From: Flavobacteriales bacterium
GTDB lineage: Bacteria; Bacteroidota; Bacteroidia; NORP154
NCBI GenBank assembly: GCA_012965625.1
Contig: DTSC01000112.1
Span: forward strand, 1 to 14,444
Length of the DNA: 14,444 nt
Reading direction: 5' to 3'
A program made the position numbers and the translations under genes. Shown piece after piece: positions 6,739-14,444 of the stretch (the first letter of the stretch is position 1; each line of letters opens with the position of its first letter). The notes beneath the pieces are model-generated. The model was not told where the DNA came from, searched no databases, and saw only the letters and a list, made by a program, of their open reading frames with translations.

Positions 6739-8553
6739 CTAACCGGCAAAATAATTGAACACCTTGGCTCCTTTTGATTTTCCGATTAAAGCTTCCAGTT
6801 TATTGAGGGGCAATTCTTTGATCTTCTTAACAGAGGAATATTTTTTTAGTAGTGTTGACGCTGTTGCTTCACCTATTCCTTTGATTTGATTCAACTCTGT
6901 TTTTATAGTTGCTTTAATACGTTTATTGCGATGATGACTAATTCCAAAACGATGGGCTTCATTTCTAAGATGCTGTATAACCTTTAGGGTTTCTGACCTT
7001 TTATCAAGATACATTGGAATGGGATCATTAGGATAATAGATTTCTTCAAGCCTTTTAGCAATCCCAATAATACTGACTTTTCCATTAAGGCCTAATTTTT
7101 TTAATCCAATTATCGCTGAGCTAAGCTGGCCTTTACCTCCATCAACAACAATTAGTTTTGGTAACATTCCCTTATCCTTAAGAACGCGACGATACCTGCG
7201 AAAAATTACCTCCTTCATGCTTGCAAAGTCATCCGGGCCTTTAACTGTTTTAATATTATAATGGCGATACTCTGATTTTTTTGGTTTGGCATTTTTAAAT
7301 ACAACCATGGCGGCAACAGGGAAAGAACCCTGAATGTTTGAATTGTCAAAACATTCAATATGGTCTGGCAACTCCTTTAAACGGAGGTCTTTTTTGATTT
7401 GATTCATGATCCTTATCGAAGAAGATTTTTTGACCCTTTCCTTTAAATTTCGTTGTTTTTCTAATTGGTAGTATCGGGCATTACGTTTTGAAAGATCGAG
7501 CAACTTTTTTTTATTTCCTTTTTGTGGTACTATAAAGTTTATCTTTTTTGATTTAAATATGGGTGTGTTTGTGAGACGAAGGGGAATAATAATTTCCTTT
7601 GCATTACTTTCAAAGCGATTTAGCAAATCAACAATCGCAATTGTCAAAAGGTCTTCATCTTTTTCATTTAATTTCTTTTTTAGCTCTACAGTATGTGATT
7701 GAACGATAGCTCCCTGTATTACCTTCATGTAATTAACATAACCGGCAATTTTATCCGATACAATTGAAAACACATCAACATCTTTTATCTTTGGGTTTAC
7801 AACAACAGATCTCATGCGGTATTTTTCCAGATAGTCAAGCCGGTCTTTAATAATCTGCGCCTTTTCATACTGATGTTTGTCGGCATGTTTTTTCATCAAC
7901 AACTTTAGATGGTTGGTTAATGCACTTAAATTTCCCTGAATAATATCCTTGATCTCATTTATCTGGTTTTCATAATCTGCAGGTTTTTGCAGTCCTTCAC
8001 ATGGTCCGAGACAATTGCCAAGATGATATTCAAGGCATACCTTGAACTTTCCCTTTTTAATATTCTCTGAAGACAGATTGTAGTTGCAGTTTCGCAGCTT
8101 ATATAACTTTCCGATCAATTCTAGTATGGTATTCATCATTTTTACCGAAGCGTATGGGCCATAATATTTAGATCCGTTATTTCTAATATTTCTCGTTGGA
8201 AAAACTCTTGGAAAGCGCTCTTGTTTCACGCAAATCCATGGAAATGTCTTGTCATCGCGAAGCAAAACATTATACCTGGGTTTGAATTTTTTTATCAAGG
8301 AATTTTCCAGAAGTAAAGCGTCCCATTCTGTTCCGACCACAACATATTTAATATCAGCAATCTTTTTTACCAGAACCTTTGTTTTGCCATTACCTTTTTG
8401 CCCTTGCTTATTAAAATAAGATGATACTCTGTTTTTAAGATTCTTTGCCTTTCCTATATAAATGATGGTCCCTCCCAAATCCATAAATTGATAAACTCCC
8501 GGCTTATCTGGTAGGTTTCTAATTTTTTGCTTTAATTTTATAACAAGGTCCAT
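6739..8553 (-). CDS. uvrC: UvrABC system protein C (excision nuclease subunit)
   Basis: Makes both incisions around DNA lesions in nucleotide excision repair, together with UvrA and UvrB. 604 residues, full length. The N-terminal GIY-YIG nuclease spans about 15-95 (PGVYQFMD, IIYIGKAKNLKNRV, with Arg42 and Glu83 as the usual catalytic residues). Four cysteines, C156, C173, C181 and C185, match the spacing pattern of the UvrC iron-sulfur site. A UVR/UvrB-binding motif lies at about 211-245. The RNase H-like 5' nuclease is seen in ECFDNSNIQGS (400-410, Asp403), VVDGGKGQ (469-476, Asp471) and EAHRFGISHHR (532-542). Tandem HhH motifs close the protein (INQIKGIGEATA, about 555-604 in all). Basic residues are abundant. 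It stands alone, downstream of and co-oriented with the large surface-protein pair, with a hairpin between them. Confidence 0.98.
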   Translation of the reverse strand: MDLVIKLKQKIRNLPDKPGVYQFMDLGGTIIYIGKAKNLKNRVSSYFNKQGQKGNGKTKVLVKKIADIKYVVVGTEWDALLLENSLIKKFKPRYNVLLRDDKTFPWICVKQERFPRVFPTRNIRNNGSKYYGPYASVKMMNTILELIGKLYKLRNCNYNLSSENIKKGKFKVCLEYHLGNCLGPCEGLQKPADYENQINEIKDIIQGNLSALTNHLKLLMKKHADKHQYEKAQIIKDRLDYLEKYRMRSVVVNPKIKDVDVFSIVSDKIAGYVNYMKVIQGAIVQSHTVELKKKLNEKDEDLLTIAIVDLLNRFESNAKEIIIPLRLTNTPIFKSKKINFIVPQKGNKKKLLDLSKRNARYYQLEKQRNLKERVKKSSSIRIMNQIKKDLRLKELPDHIECFDNSNIQGSFPVAAMVVFKNAKPKKSEYRHYNIKTVKGPDDFASMKEVIFRRYRRVLKDKGMLPKLIVVDGGKGQLSSAIIGLKKLGLNGKVSIIGIAKRLEEIYYPNDPIPMYLDKRSETLKVIQHLRNEAHRFGISHHRNKRIKATIKTELNQIKGIGEATASTLLKKYSSVKKIKELPLNKLEALIGKSKGAKVFNYFAG

Positions 8554-8613
8554 AATTGTAAAAATAAGCAGGAAAGGATAAATTAATTCATTACACGGTA
8601 AAGCCTTTGATAC

Positions 8614-8639
8614 AGAATGCTAAAATCTTTTTAGCTTCT
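8614..8639 (-). terminator. Hairpin between the surface-protein gene and uvrC, possible terminator
   Basis: Perfect 7-bp stem GCTAAAA (8619-8625) and TTTTAGC (8629-8635) around TCT, extended by AGAA/TTCT (8614-8617, 8636-8639) past one bulged T. It begins 16 bp after the stop of the upstream gene on the - strand. The stem is AT-rich and no strong T-run follows on that strand, so the role is uncertain; it could equally be a weak attenuator or an RNA 3'-end stabiliser. Confidence 0.4.
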
Positions 8640-8654
8640 TCTTTAAATCCTGTA

Positions 8655-11600
8655 TTATCGTATTAAGGATATATGACCAGTGTATAGATGACTTTTACCG
8701 GTCATGTCTTTGGAGATAATCATCCACACATATACATCGGTTTGTACCATCTCTTTGCTTTTGTTAGCTGTACCGTCCCATGGCACTTGATAATTTGTAG
8801 TTTCCCAGATTAAATCGCCCCAGCGGTTGAAAATAGAAAAACTATAACCTAGCTGATTGACTCCTCTTGCTCTAGGGAGGAAATCTTCGTTAAATCCATC
8901 ATTATTGGGTGTAAATGTATTTGGAATAAAGAATATATAATCAGGTAATATTATAAGGTTTTCTGAAGCTATGTCCAGACAATTATTTGTGTCCTTAACA
9001 ATTAACAGAATATTGTAGGTGCCAGTGTCTACATATTCATGTACGGGATGTTGGATCAAACTGGAGTCATTATCCCCAAAACTCCAATTCCATTGATTAA
9101 TTCCGCCACCAATTGACTCGTCAGTAAAGGAAATCACAGGATTAAGGATTGTTGCTGAATCAGGATCCATGATAAATTGTGCTTTGGGTTTTGGAAAGAT
9201 ATTTACAGTATCTACTATAGTGTCTGAACATCCAAAATTTGTAGTTACTACGAGGCTGGCAACAAATATCCCCCCATTTGGATATTCGTAAGTTGGATTT
9301 ACATCATATACAATCGAACTTCCGTCACCAAAATCCCATGTCCACTGATCAATAATGCTTGTCCCTGAATTCGTGATATAGGAATAGTCGGTAAAATGAA
9401 TGGTTTCTGTAGCGCAAGCTGAATCTCTGGTAAAAGCAGCGGTAGGGCTTGAATACACATCAATTGTAATAGCAGAATCATCTACACATATTCCATTACT
9501 AACTGTCAATGTTACGTTATAGCTTCCAATATTTGAAAATACATTACTAGGGTTTTGAAGGGTAGATACATTACCATCCCCAAAATCCCATGTCCACGCA
9601 GTTGCACCAAAAGACTGATCTAAAAACCGGGTGCTTATCGCAGAACATCCAGTAGTTTCAAAAGAAGTTAAACCGGCTATGGGTGAAACATACACAACGA
9701 CATAATTTGGATATATAATAGTGTCGGTATATACTCCATTTGTAGCTGCTAACGTAATATTATACGACCCAGCACTGGTAAATGTATGGGTGGGATTTTG
9801 TTGCGTAGAAGTCGCCCCATCATTAAAATCCCAAAACCATGAATCTGGTGAACCAATGCTGGCATCCGTAAAAGTAACGGTGGCAAAATCGCAACCCTGG
9901 GTAAAGGTACTTGTAAAATCTGCAGAGACAAATGGGGCAACTACAATAGTCAAAACATTTGAACAGACTCCAACACAACCATTAGAATCTGTTATGGTTA
10001 CCGTGTAGGAATACGATCCCGTTCCTCCATACAAATGTAAGGCTGTCATTCCCGTGTCAATACCACCATCCCCAAAATCCCATTCATAAGTGAATGGTGT
10101 CGTTCCAACAGAAGGAATTACTTCAAACTCTGTGTTTGCTCCTAGGTATAGACGGCTGGCACTACAGGTAGCACTAGGCAATGGATTAACGGAGATAGCT
10201 ATTGGTGCTGAGACTACAGAAGGGGTTGATGGGCATGGGTAATTTGTTGTCATTACGCAGGTAACAACATCACCATTATTTAAAGATCCTGATGTAAAGA
10301 CATTTGTATCCATACCAACAGGACTATTATTAATTAACCACTGGTAGCTAGGGTCTGCTCCCCCATTAATAGGGATTGCTCCAAATGTTGTTATATCGCC
10401 TTCACAAATATTGGAAGAGGTTACAGAAACAAAAATATTGGGATCCAGAACAGGTGCAACCTCAACCAAAAAGGTGTCAATTTTTGAGCGACCGCAACAG
10501 ATGGAGGTCGTTTGCAAAGTCACCTCATACGTACCAGTATCTCCAAAAGTGTGATTAATTGAAGTTGTGCTTGAACCGGAATAGGTGACAGAAGTGTTGT
10601 CATATACGGTCCAGTCATAAAATAATGCTGAAGTAAAAGAGCTTGAAAAATTATTGTTATCACCTGGGCAAGTTACTGTGGCACTAGATTGTACAGAAGG
10701 GAGGTAAATAGAGCCATCGCTAAAGATCCCTACAAAATCAGTAAAAATATAAGGAACGCCATCTACTACCAGTGTGATTGTATGGCGGCCCATGGTTGTA
10801 TATTGAATAACTGCCGAATCCCCAACTGCAGAAAGCGGGGTAGCCCCACCATCAAAATACCAATTGATGATTCCAGATGCATTAGTATAGAATTCAATAT
10901 CAGAAAAAGTGCAACCTGTATTTTTAACAAAGATCTGTGGCTCAACCGAGCTGCTCATATCGGATTGTGCAGCAGAAATGCCAGCAGGATCTTCATATAG
11001 GGGAAGGCTTACGCCAGGAGAACCATTGCCTCCATCACCACCAATTCCGCCGATACCGCCACCACCACCATCTCCTGGATCTCCAAGGTCACAATCCGAT
11101 GATGTTCCCAGGCCCCCACTTCCTCCAAACCCCCCTACTCCACCAGGTGAGCCACCCAAACCACCAAGCCCCTGAAGGCCTGAATTTAATGAACAGTCCT
11201 TTACTTCTGTTCCTGCCCAATTGTTATAAATATAAACTCCAAAAGAACTGCCTCCACCTGTTCCGCCAAAAGCACCTGTACCACCTTGCCCACCTTCTCC
11301 ACCGCCACCGCCGCCGGCTCCAGCACCATTATAGTTACCAAAAAGAGACCATAAACAACCTTGAGAGCCACCGCCGCCACCACCTCCTCCACCAGAACCA
11401 TGCTCACCTTGTGCACCTGGCTGTCCATCACCGTTTATATAATAATTCCCAAAACCTGGCGCACCATAATTGCCAACCAGGCCATTGTTACCATTTGCTC
11501 CATCTATGCCATCATTACCAGCATTGGCAGGACCGGCATCACACCCAAATGATACGCATGCTGTTGCGCAATATCCCGTCCCGCCAGCACCACCTGTACC

Positions 11601-12371
11601 AGGCCCTAAACCGGTACCATTTGCCCCAACTGAACCATCTGGGGCACTGTTTCCGCTACCGAAACACCAGGAATTGCCAGAACCCCGTGAACCTCCTGCT
11701 CCACCATTTCCTCCACCAAAACTGCCGGGAAAGGAACCAGCTCCACCAATGCCACCTGCTGTACAGCAACCTCCGTTACCATCTCCTTGTTGACCTGCCT
11801 GGCCGCTTGTTCCATTAATTCCAATTGTGCCAAAAATTCCGCTTAATCCATCAACCCCGTTTCCTGAATTAACAATTACCCTGGTTATTGAATAATTAGA
11901 ACAGCTGTCTAAATGAATGCCATAAACAGAGACCCCATCACCAACAGCGTTGCCAACATTTATGCTTATGTCCTGAATCCTGAAATTATTTATTCCAACG
12001 CACTCCATAGCTACCAATCTTCCAGGATTAAGCAAAATATTGCTATTATTCCGGTTAATAATGCTTGCTGGAGTATTTGACTTTACCCAGGTAATAGGAT
12101 CAAAACCTCCTTCAATAGTAATATCGCTGATTAAATAAAGAGCATTGGAAATGGAATATGATCCATTCGCTAACCATACCTGGCTATTCATTGTGCTTGC
12201 AAGAGAAATACCATAAGATAGGCTAGCGGGATTTTGTTGGGTGCCTGCAATTCCGCTTGAAGCTCCTGTAGGGGAAACATAAATTATGTTACATTGCTGA
12301 GCATATGCTAGTCCGCCAAAGATGATCGAGGTGGCCAACAGTGTTGCGCTGCAAATAAATAATATTTTAAT
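8655..12371 (-). CDS. Giant secreted beta-helix/glycine-rich/PKD surface protein with T9SS type B sorting domain
   Basis: Residues are numbered from the TTG at 12338, giving 1227 residues; the true start is probably 11 codons upstream at ATT 12371, which completes a signal peptide (MKILFICSATLLATSIIFGG...AYAQ). After the signal, IYVSPTGASSGIAGTQQNP (19-37) opens a right-handed parallel beta-helix running to about 160. Gly-X-Y and GGx triplet repeats fill 161-364 and 387-442, with one helix-like rung (365-386) between them. A domain at 468-545 contains INWYFDGG. Further PKD/Ig-like modules follow (545-725). Five PKD repeats are marked by WDFGDG or variants at 753, 836, 917, 1001 and 1085. Residues 1135-1227 are a T9SS type B (gliding-motility/CHU_C) domain: FIPNTFTPNNDGFNE, FNRWGDLIWE, YVWMI. 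Probably a surface adhesin or matrix protein, but no activity can be assigned. It starts 7 bp after the paralog's stop and is likely co-transcribed with it. Confidence 0.88.
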   Translation of the reverse strand: MKILFICSATLLATSIIFGGLAYAQQCNIIYVSPTGASSGIAGTQQNPASLSYGISLASTMNSQVWLANGSYSISNALYLISDITIEGGFDPITWVKSNTPASIINRNNSNILLNPGRLVAMECVGINNFRIQDISINVGNAVGDGVSVYGIHLDSCSNYSITRVIVNSGNGVDGLSGIFGTIGINGTSGQAGQQGDGNGGCCTAGGIGGAGSFPGSFGGGNGGAGGSRGSGNSWCFGSGNSAPDGSVGANGTGLGPGTGGAGGTGYCATACVSFGCDAGPANAGNDGIDGANGNNGLVGNYGAPGFGNYYINGDGQPGAQGEHGSGGGGGGGGGSQGCLWSLFGNYNGAGAGGGGGGEGGQGGTGAFGGTGGGSSFGVYIYNNWAGTEVKDCSLNSGLQGLGGLGGSPGGVGGFGGSGGLGTSSDCDLGDPGDGGGGGIGGIGGDGGNGSPGVSLPLYEDPAGISAAQSDMSSSVEPQIFVKNTGCTFSDIEFYTNASGIINWYFDGGATPLSAVGDSAVIQYTTMGRHTITLVVDGVPYIFTDFVGIFSDGSIYLPSVQSSATVTCPGDNNNFSSSFTSALFYDWTVYDNTSVTYSGSSTTSINHTFGDTGTYEVTLQTTSICCGRSKIDTFLVEVAPVLDPNIFVSVTSSNICEGDITTFGAIPINGGADPSYQWLINNSPVGMDTNVFTSGSLNNGDVVTCVMTTNYPCPSTPSVVSAPIAISVNPLPSATCSASRLYLGANTEFEVIPSVGTTPFTYEWDFGDGGIDTGMTALHLYGGTGSYSYTVTITDSNGCVGVCSNVLTIVVAPFVSADFTSTFTQGCDFATVTFTDASIGSPDSWFWDFNDGATSTQQNPTHTFTSAGSYNITLAATNGVYTDTIIYPNYVVVYVSPIAGLTSFETTGCSAISTRFLDQSFGATAWTWDFGDGNVSTLQNPSNVFSNIGSYNVTLTVSNGICVDDSAITIDVYSSPTAAFTRDSACATETIHFTDYSYITNSGTSIIDQWTWDFGDGSSIVYDVNPTYEYPNGGIFVASLVVTTNFGCSDTIVDTVNIFPKPKAQFIMDPDSATILNPVISFTDESIGGGINQWNWSFGDNDSSLIQHPVHEYVDTGTYNILLIVKDTNNCLDIASENLIILPDYIFFIPNTFTPNNDGFNEDFLPRARGVNQLGYSFSIFNRWGDLIWETTNYQVPWDGTANKSKEMVQTDVYVWMIISKDMTGKSHLYTGHISLIR
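11013..11858 (-). repeat. Coding glycine-triplet repeat region (Gly-X-Y / Gly-Gly-X)
   Basis: Encodes residues 161-442 of the beta-helix/PKD protein. Glycine recurs every third residue in several uninterrupted runs: G161 to G185 (nine triplets), G274 to G295 (eight), G305 to G314, G387 to G411 (nine) and G419 to G437 (seven). The runs are separated by aromatic or cysteine-bearing turns (NYY, CLWSLF, WCF, CC at 191-192). Bases 11181-11246 encode a non-repetitive beta-helix-like rung. The + strand here is strongly C-rich and yields spurious proline-rich reading frames. Confidence 0.85.
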
Positions 12372-12378
12372 TACGGAT

Positions 12379-14442
12379 TTAATAGGGCTGATTGTAATGC
12401 TGTGAATTAATCACAAATTTTTTATAATAATGTTTGTTTTTGTATTTCATGTCAATAATATACATTCCTTTATTAAACGATTTTGTTCTTAGATCCATCC
12501 TGATCTCAGTCGTGCCTGGATTTACACTTTCAATTGTTCTGCTTGAGATTTCCTGCCCTTGTAAACTTAGTACTCTAACCGTGACATCTTCTCTTTCTGA
12601 AAGGCTAAGTAATAAGTTGATATGGTCTGTTGTGGGGTTTGGATATAAGAAGAAGCTATTGATATAAAACTCTTCATTAATAGTCACGCTAATTCCTGTG
12701 TCAATTCCTACAAATATAAAATTGTGTTTAGTTATACTATCTCTACAGCCAAAAGCATTGGTGACAACCAACGTTACGGAATAAGATCCATTTGAGGAAT
12801 AAAAATGCCATGGGTTTTGATCTGTGGAGTAGTTGTTGCTTGATGAGGGGTCGCCAAACTCCCATTTCCAGGTCCAGGCATCCATTGAGTTATCTGCAAA
12901 AAAGACAGTATCATTAGGATTCGTGATTGTCTGAGGATAGGCTTGGAAATTCACGATAGGACTAGGTAATACCATTACCTGGTTAGTAATAACAGCACTA
13001 TCGTTTCCAGTAGGCCCATAGGCATGTAATGTTACATCATAGGTTCCAGGGTTGTTATATGAATGACTCGGATTTTCAAGAACAGAAGTTATTCCATTGC
13101 CAAACTCCCATAAATAGGTTATGGCATTTGTGCTTTGATTATAAAAGTCAATAGCTAAAGGAGCACAGCCATTAAAATCGGAGGCATTAAAATTTGCATA
13201 AAGCAGACTAAATATGGTTACTACAGCATTACAACTACTAGGGCATCCGTTGGAATCAACGACATTGACCTGGATATCATAAACTCCTGGTAACGTATAA
13301 ATATGGGCAACTGAATTTCCTGTGCCCATAGTTTGATCGCCAAAGTCCCATAAATAGGTAAATGGTGCAACACCCCCAGAGTCCACCGTCGCATTAAAAT
13401 AGGTGGGTTGGCCAGTTATAAAAGAATCTGCAGAACAGGAGACGTTTGGAAAGCCAACGACAGTAACCGAAATTGTATTTGATGTATCTGATAGCCCAGA
13501 AGAACAGCCAGAAGTGGCAGTGACGGAACAAGAAATTATATCTCCATCCGCTAATGTTGAGGTAGAAAAGGTTGGGCTGTTAATCCAAACAGGGGAACCA
13601 TTTAAATACCATTGAAAGACAGGAACAGTCGCATTTTCCATACTCGCACTGAAAGTTAAATTTGTCCCTTCACATACCATATTACTTGTGTCACTTGATT
13701 GGATAGAAATAGCAGGAGAAATAATTGGCTTAACGGTAATTACCAGGGTATCTGGAAATGATTCTCCACAACAACTATGAATGGTTTTAAGAATAATATT
13801 ATAGGTTCCCACAGAATCAAATGAATATGCCATTGAATAATAGCTTGGACCAGAAATAGTATCCCATTCATTACCCCTATTGATTAACCATAAATAATCA
13901 GATGCTGTTATAGAGCTCATAAAAGAGCCTACGTCTCCAGCACACAGGATGGTAGAGGTGATCGTATCAATCATGGGGTTTAAACCACTACCATTAGAAT
14001 AAATGTTTATAAAATCCGAGTAGGTATAAGGAATTCCGTTATTAACCATGGTAAATGTCTTTCGTCCAGTAGTTGAATATGTTGCAATAGTTGTATCTCC
14101 AATCTTGGATGAAGGAATTGAGCCAGCCCCAAAATACCATTGAACGGTACCGCTTGCAGATGTTGAGAATTCTACAGGAGCATCTGTGCATCCGCCATGT
14201 TTTATTGAAACAAACGGTTGTTGTAAGCTATTTATGTTCATTAAACTAACGGGTACTCCCCAAGAGCTTTGGTAGAGGCCATACTTTATACCATTAGACC
14301 CTTTTCCACCATCACCACCATCACCACCATCACCACCATCACCTCCTGCACCTCCTGCACCAACCCTGCAATTGCCCTGACCTCCACCAGCACCACCTAT
14401 CCCTCCAGCACCACCAGTACCACCAAATCCTCCAAGGCCACC
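12379..14442 (-). CDS. Glycine-rich PKD surface protein with T9SS type A sorting domain (5' truncated)
   Basis: The frame stays open past the ATG at 14241 to the window edge, so that ATG is internal and the N-terminus is missing. The visible start is glycine-rich triplets (GGLGGFGGTGGAGG, then GGD repeats). Numbering from the internal ATG, residues 9-85 and 85-345 align by eye with residues 468-805 of the downstream protein: VQWYFGAG with INWYFDGG, YSTTGRKTFTMVNNGIPYTY with its counterpart, an identical CCG, and CEGTNLTF with CEGDITTF. PKD repeats are marked by WDFGDQ (298), WEFGNG (378) and WEFGDP (460). A T9SS type A domain ends the protein: FFLYPNPTTDHINL (530-543), VLSLQGQEI, FNKGMYIIDMK. 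Eight residues (SQHYNQPY) follow the point where such domains usually stop. It is predicted to be exported by Sec and then T9SS; role unknown, possibly adhesion or matrix. First visible gene of a tandem pair. Confidence 0.87.
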   Translation of the reverse strand, partial: GGLGGFGGTGGAGGIGGAGGGQGNCRVGAGGAGGDGGDGGDGGDGGKGSNGIKYGLYQSSWGVPVSLMNINSLQQPFVSIKHGGCTDAPVEFSTSASGTVQWYFGAGSIPSSKIGDTTIATYSTTGRKTFTMVNNGIPYTYSDFINIYSNGSGLNPMIDTITSTILCAGDVGSFMSSITASDYLWLINRGNEWDTISGPSYYSMAYSFDSVGTYNIILKTIHSCCGESFPDTLVITVKPIISPAISIQSSDTSNMVCEGTNLTFSASMENATVPVFQWYLNGSPVWINSPTFSTSTLADGDIISCSVTATSGCSSGLSDTSNTISVTVVGFPNVSCSADSFITGQPTYFNATVDSGGVAPFTYLWDFGDQTMGTGNSVAHIYTLPGVYDIQVNVVDSNGCPSSCNAVVTIFSLLYANFNASDFNGCAPLAIDFYNQSTNAITYLWEFGNGITSVLENPSHSYNNPGTYDVTLHAYGPTGNDSAVITNQVMVLPSPIVNFQAYPQTITNPNDTVFFADNSMDAWTWKWEFGDPSSSNNYSTDQNPWHFYSSNGSYSVTLVVTNAFGCRDSITKHNFIFVGIDTGISVTINEEFYINSFFLYPNPTTDHINLLLSLSEREDVTVRVLSLQGQEISSRTIESVNPGTTEIRMDLRTKSFNKGMYIIDMKYKNKHYYKKFVINSQHYNQPY
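14311..14343 (-). repeat. 9-bp tandem repeat encoding Gly-Gly-Asp
   Basis: The + strand unit ATCACCACC occurs almost four times in a row (14311, 14320, 14329, 14338) without a mismatch. A 9-bp duplication of TCCTGCACC follows at 14344-14361. On the coding (-) strand this reads (Gly-Gly-Asp)n and then Gly-Gly-Ala. The unit is a multiple of three, so copy-number change would alter protein length without breaking the frame. Confidence 0.85.
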
Positions 14443-14444
14443 TG

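Noticed and set aside
6721..6739. Hairpin GTATT/AATAC as terminator between gpsA and uvrC
   Set aside because: Only 5 AT-rich base pairs with a nine-base loop and no T-run; not distinguishable from chance.
8570..8579. Promoter box for uvrC (TATCCTTTCC on the - strand)
   Set aside because: Two mismatches to TAnnTTTG and no -33 element; position alone is not enough.
10909..11818. Long proline-rich and histidine-rich reading frames on the + strand
   Set aside because: They are the antisense of GGx-coding triplets (GGT/GGA read as ACC/TCC); composition is explained wholly by the opposite gene and no start context or domain is present.
12372..12413. Programmed frameshift fusing the two paralogous genes
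   Set aside because: The frames overlap by about 30 bases before the upstream stop, but I see no slippery heptamer there. The downstream frame carries its own signal peptide and the upstream one a complete sorting domain, so fusion would make little sense.
14308..14361. CRISPR-like or other array from the short regular repeats
   Set aside because: Units are 9 bp with no spacers and lie in an open coding frame; they are codon repeats.

Overview
The window looks like a stretch of chromosome from a low-GC member of the Bacteroidota, most likely Flavobacteriales-like; that rank is an inference. Three proteins end in, or carry, type IX secretion (T9SS) sorting domains, two of type A and one of type B. 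The secreted proteins are rich in PKD domains. The two best promoter candidates match the Bacteroidota -7 consensus TAnnTTTG rather than a sigma70 -10 box.

Layout. (1) Bases 2-1180, + strand: the 3' end of a large secreted protein with a T9SS type A tail. (2) Bases 1177-4081, - strand: a compact three-gene run, bifunctional phosphoglucose/phosphomannose isomerase -> lipB -> membrane-anchored beta-lactamase-family serine hydrolase. The last two genes overlap by ATGA. The run converges on gene 1 with overlapping stop codons. (3) Bases 4082-4201: a short divergent promoter region with the same 11-mer, TATCTTTGTTC, facing each way. (4) Bases 4202-6716, + strand: lysS-gpsA, 7 bp apart. (5) Bases 6739-8553, - strand: uvrC, convergent with gpsA. 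(6) Bases 8655-14442, - strand: two very large tandem paralogous surface proteins, the upstream one running off the window. Each combines glycine-rich triplet repeats, Ig-like and PKD domains and a C-terminal T9SS signal. The signals differ: type A on the upstream protein, type B on the downstream one. The downstream protein also shows a beta-helix with glycine-rich insertions.

Functionally, the middle is core metabolism and maintenance: hexose-phosphate interconversion, lipoate attachment, lysyl-tRNA synthesis, glycerol-3-phosphate for phospholipids, and nucleotide excision repair. The flanks are accessory secreted or surface proteins. The most unusual part is the paralog pair at 8655-14442. 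Its downstream member has a clear signal peptide but no ATG, GTG or usable TTG in front of it; the best-placed start codon is ATT. No tRNA, rRNA, CRISPR array, IS element or phage gene was seen, and no stretch longer than about 100 bases lacks a gene.
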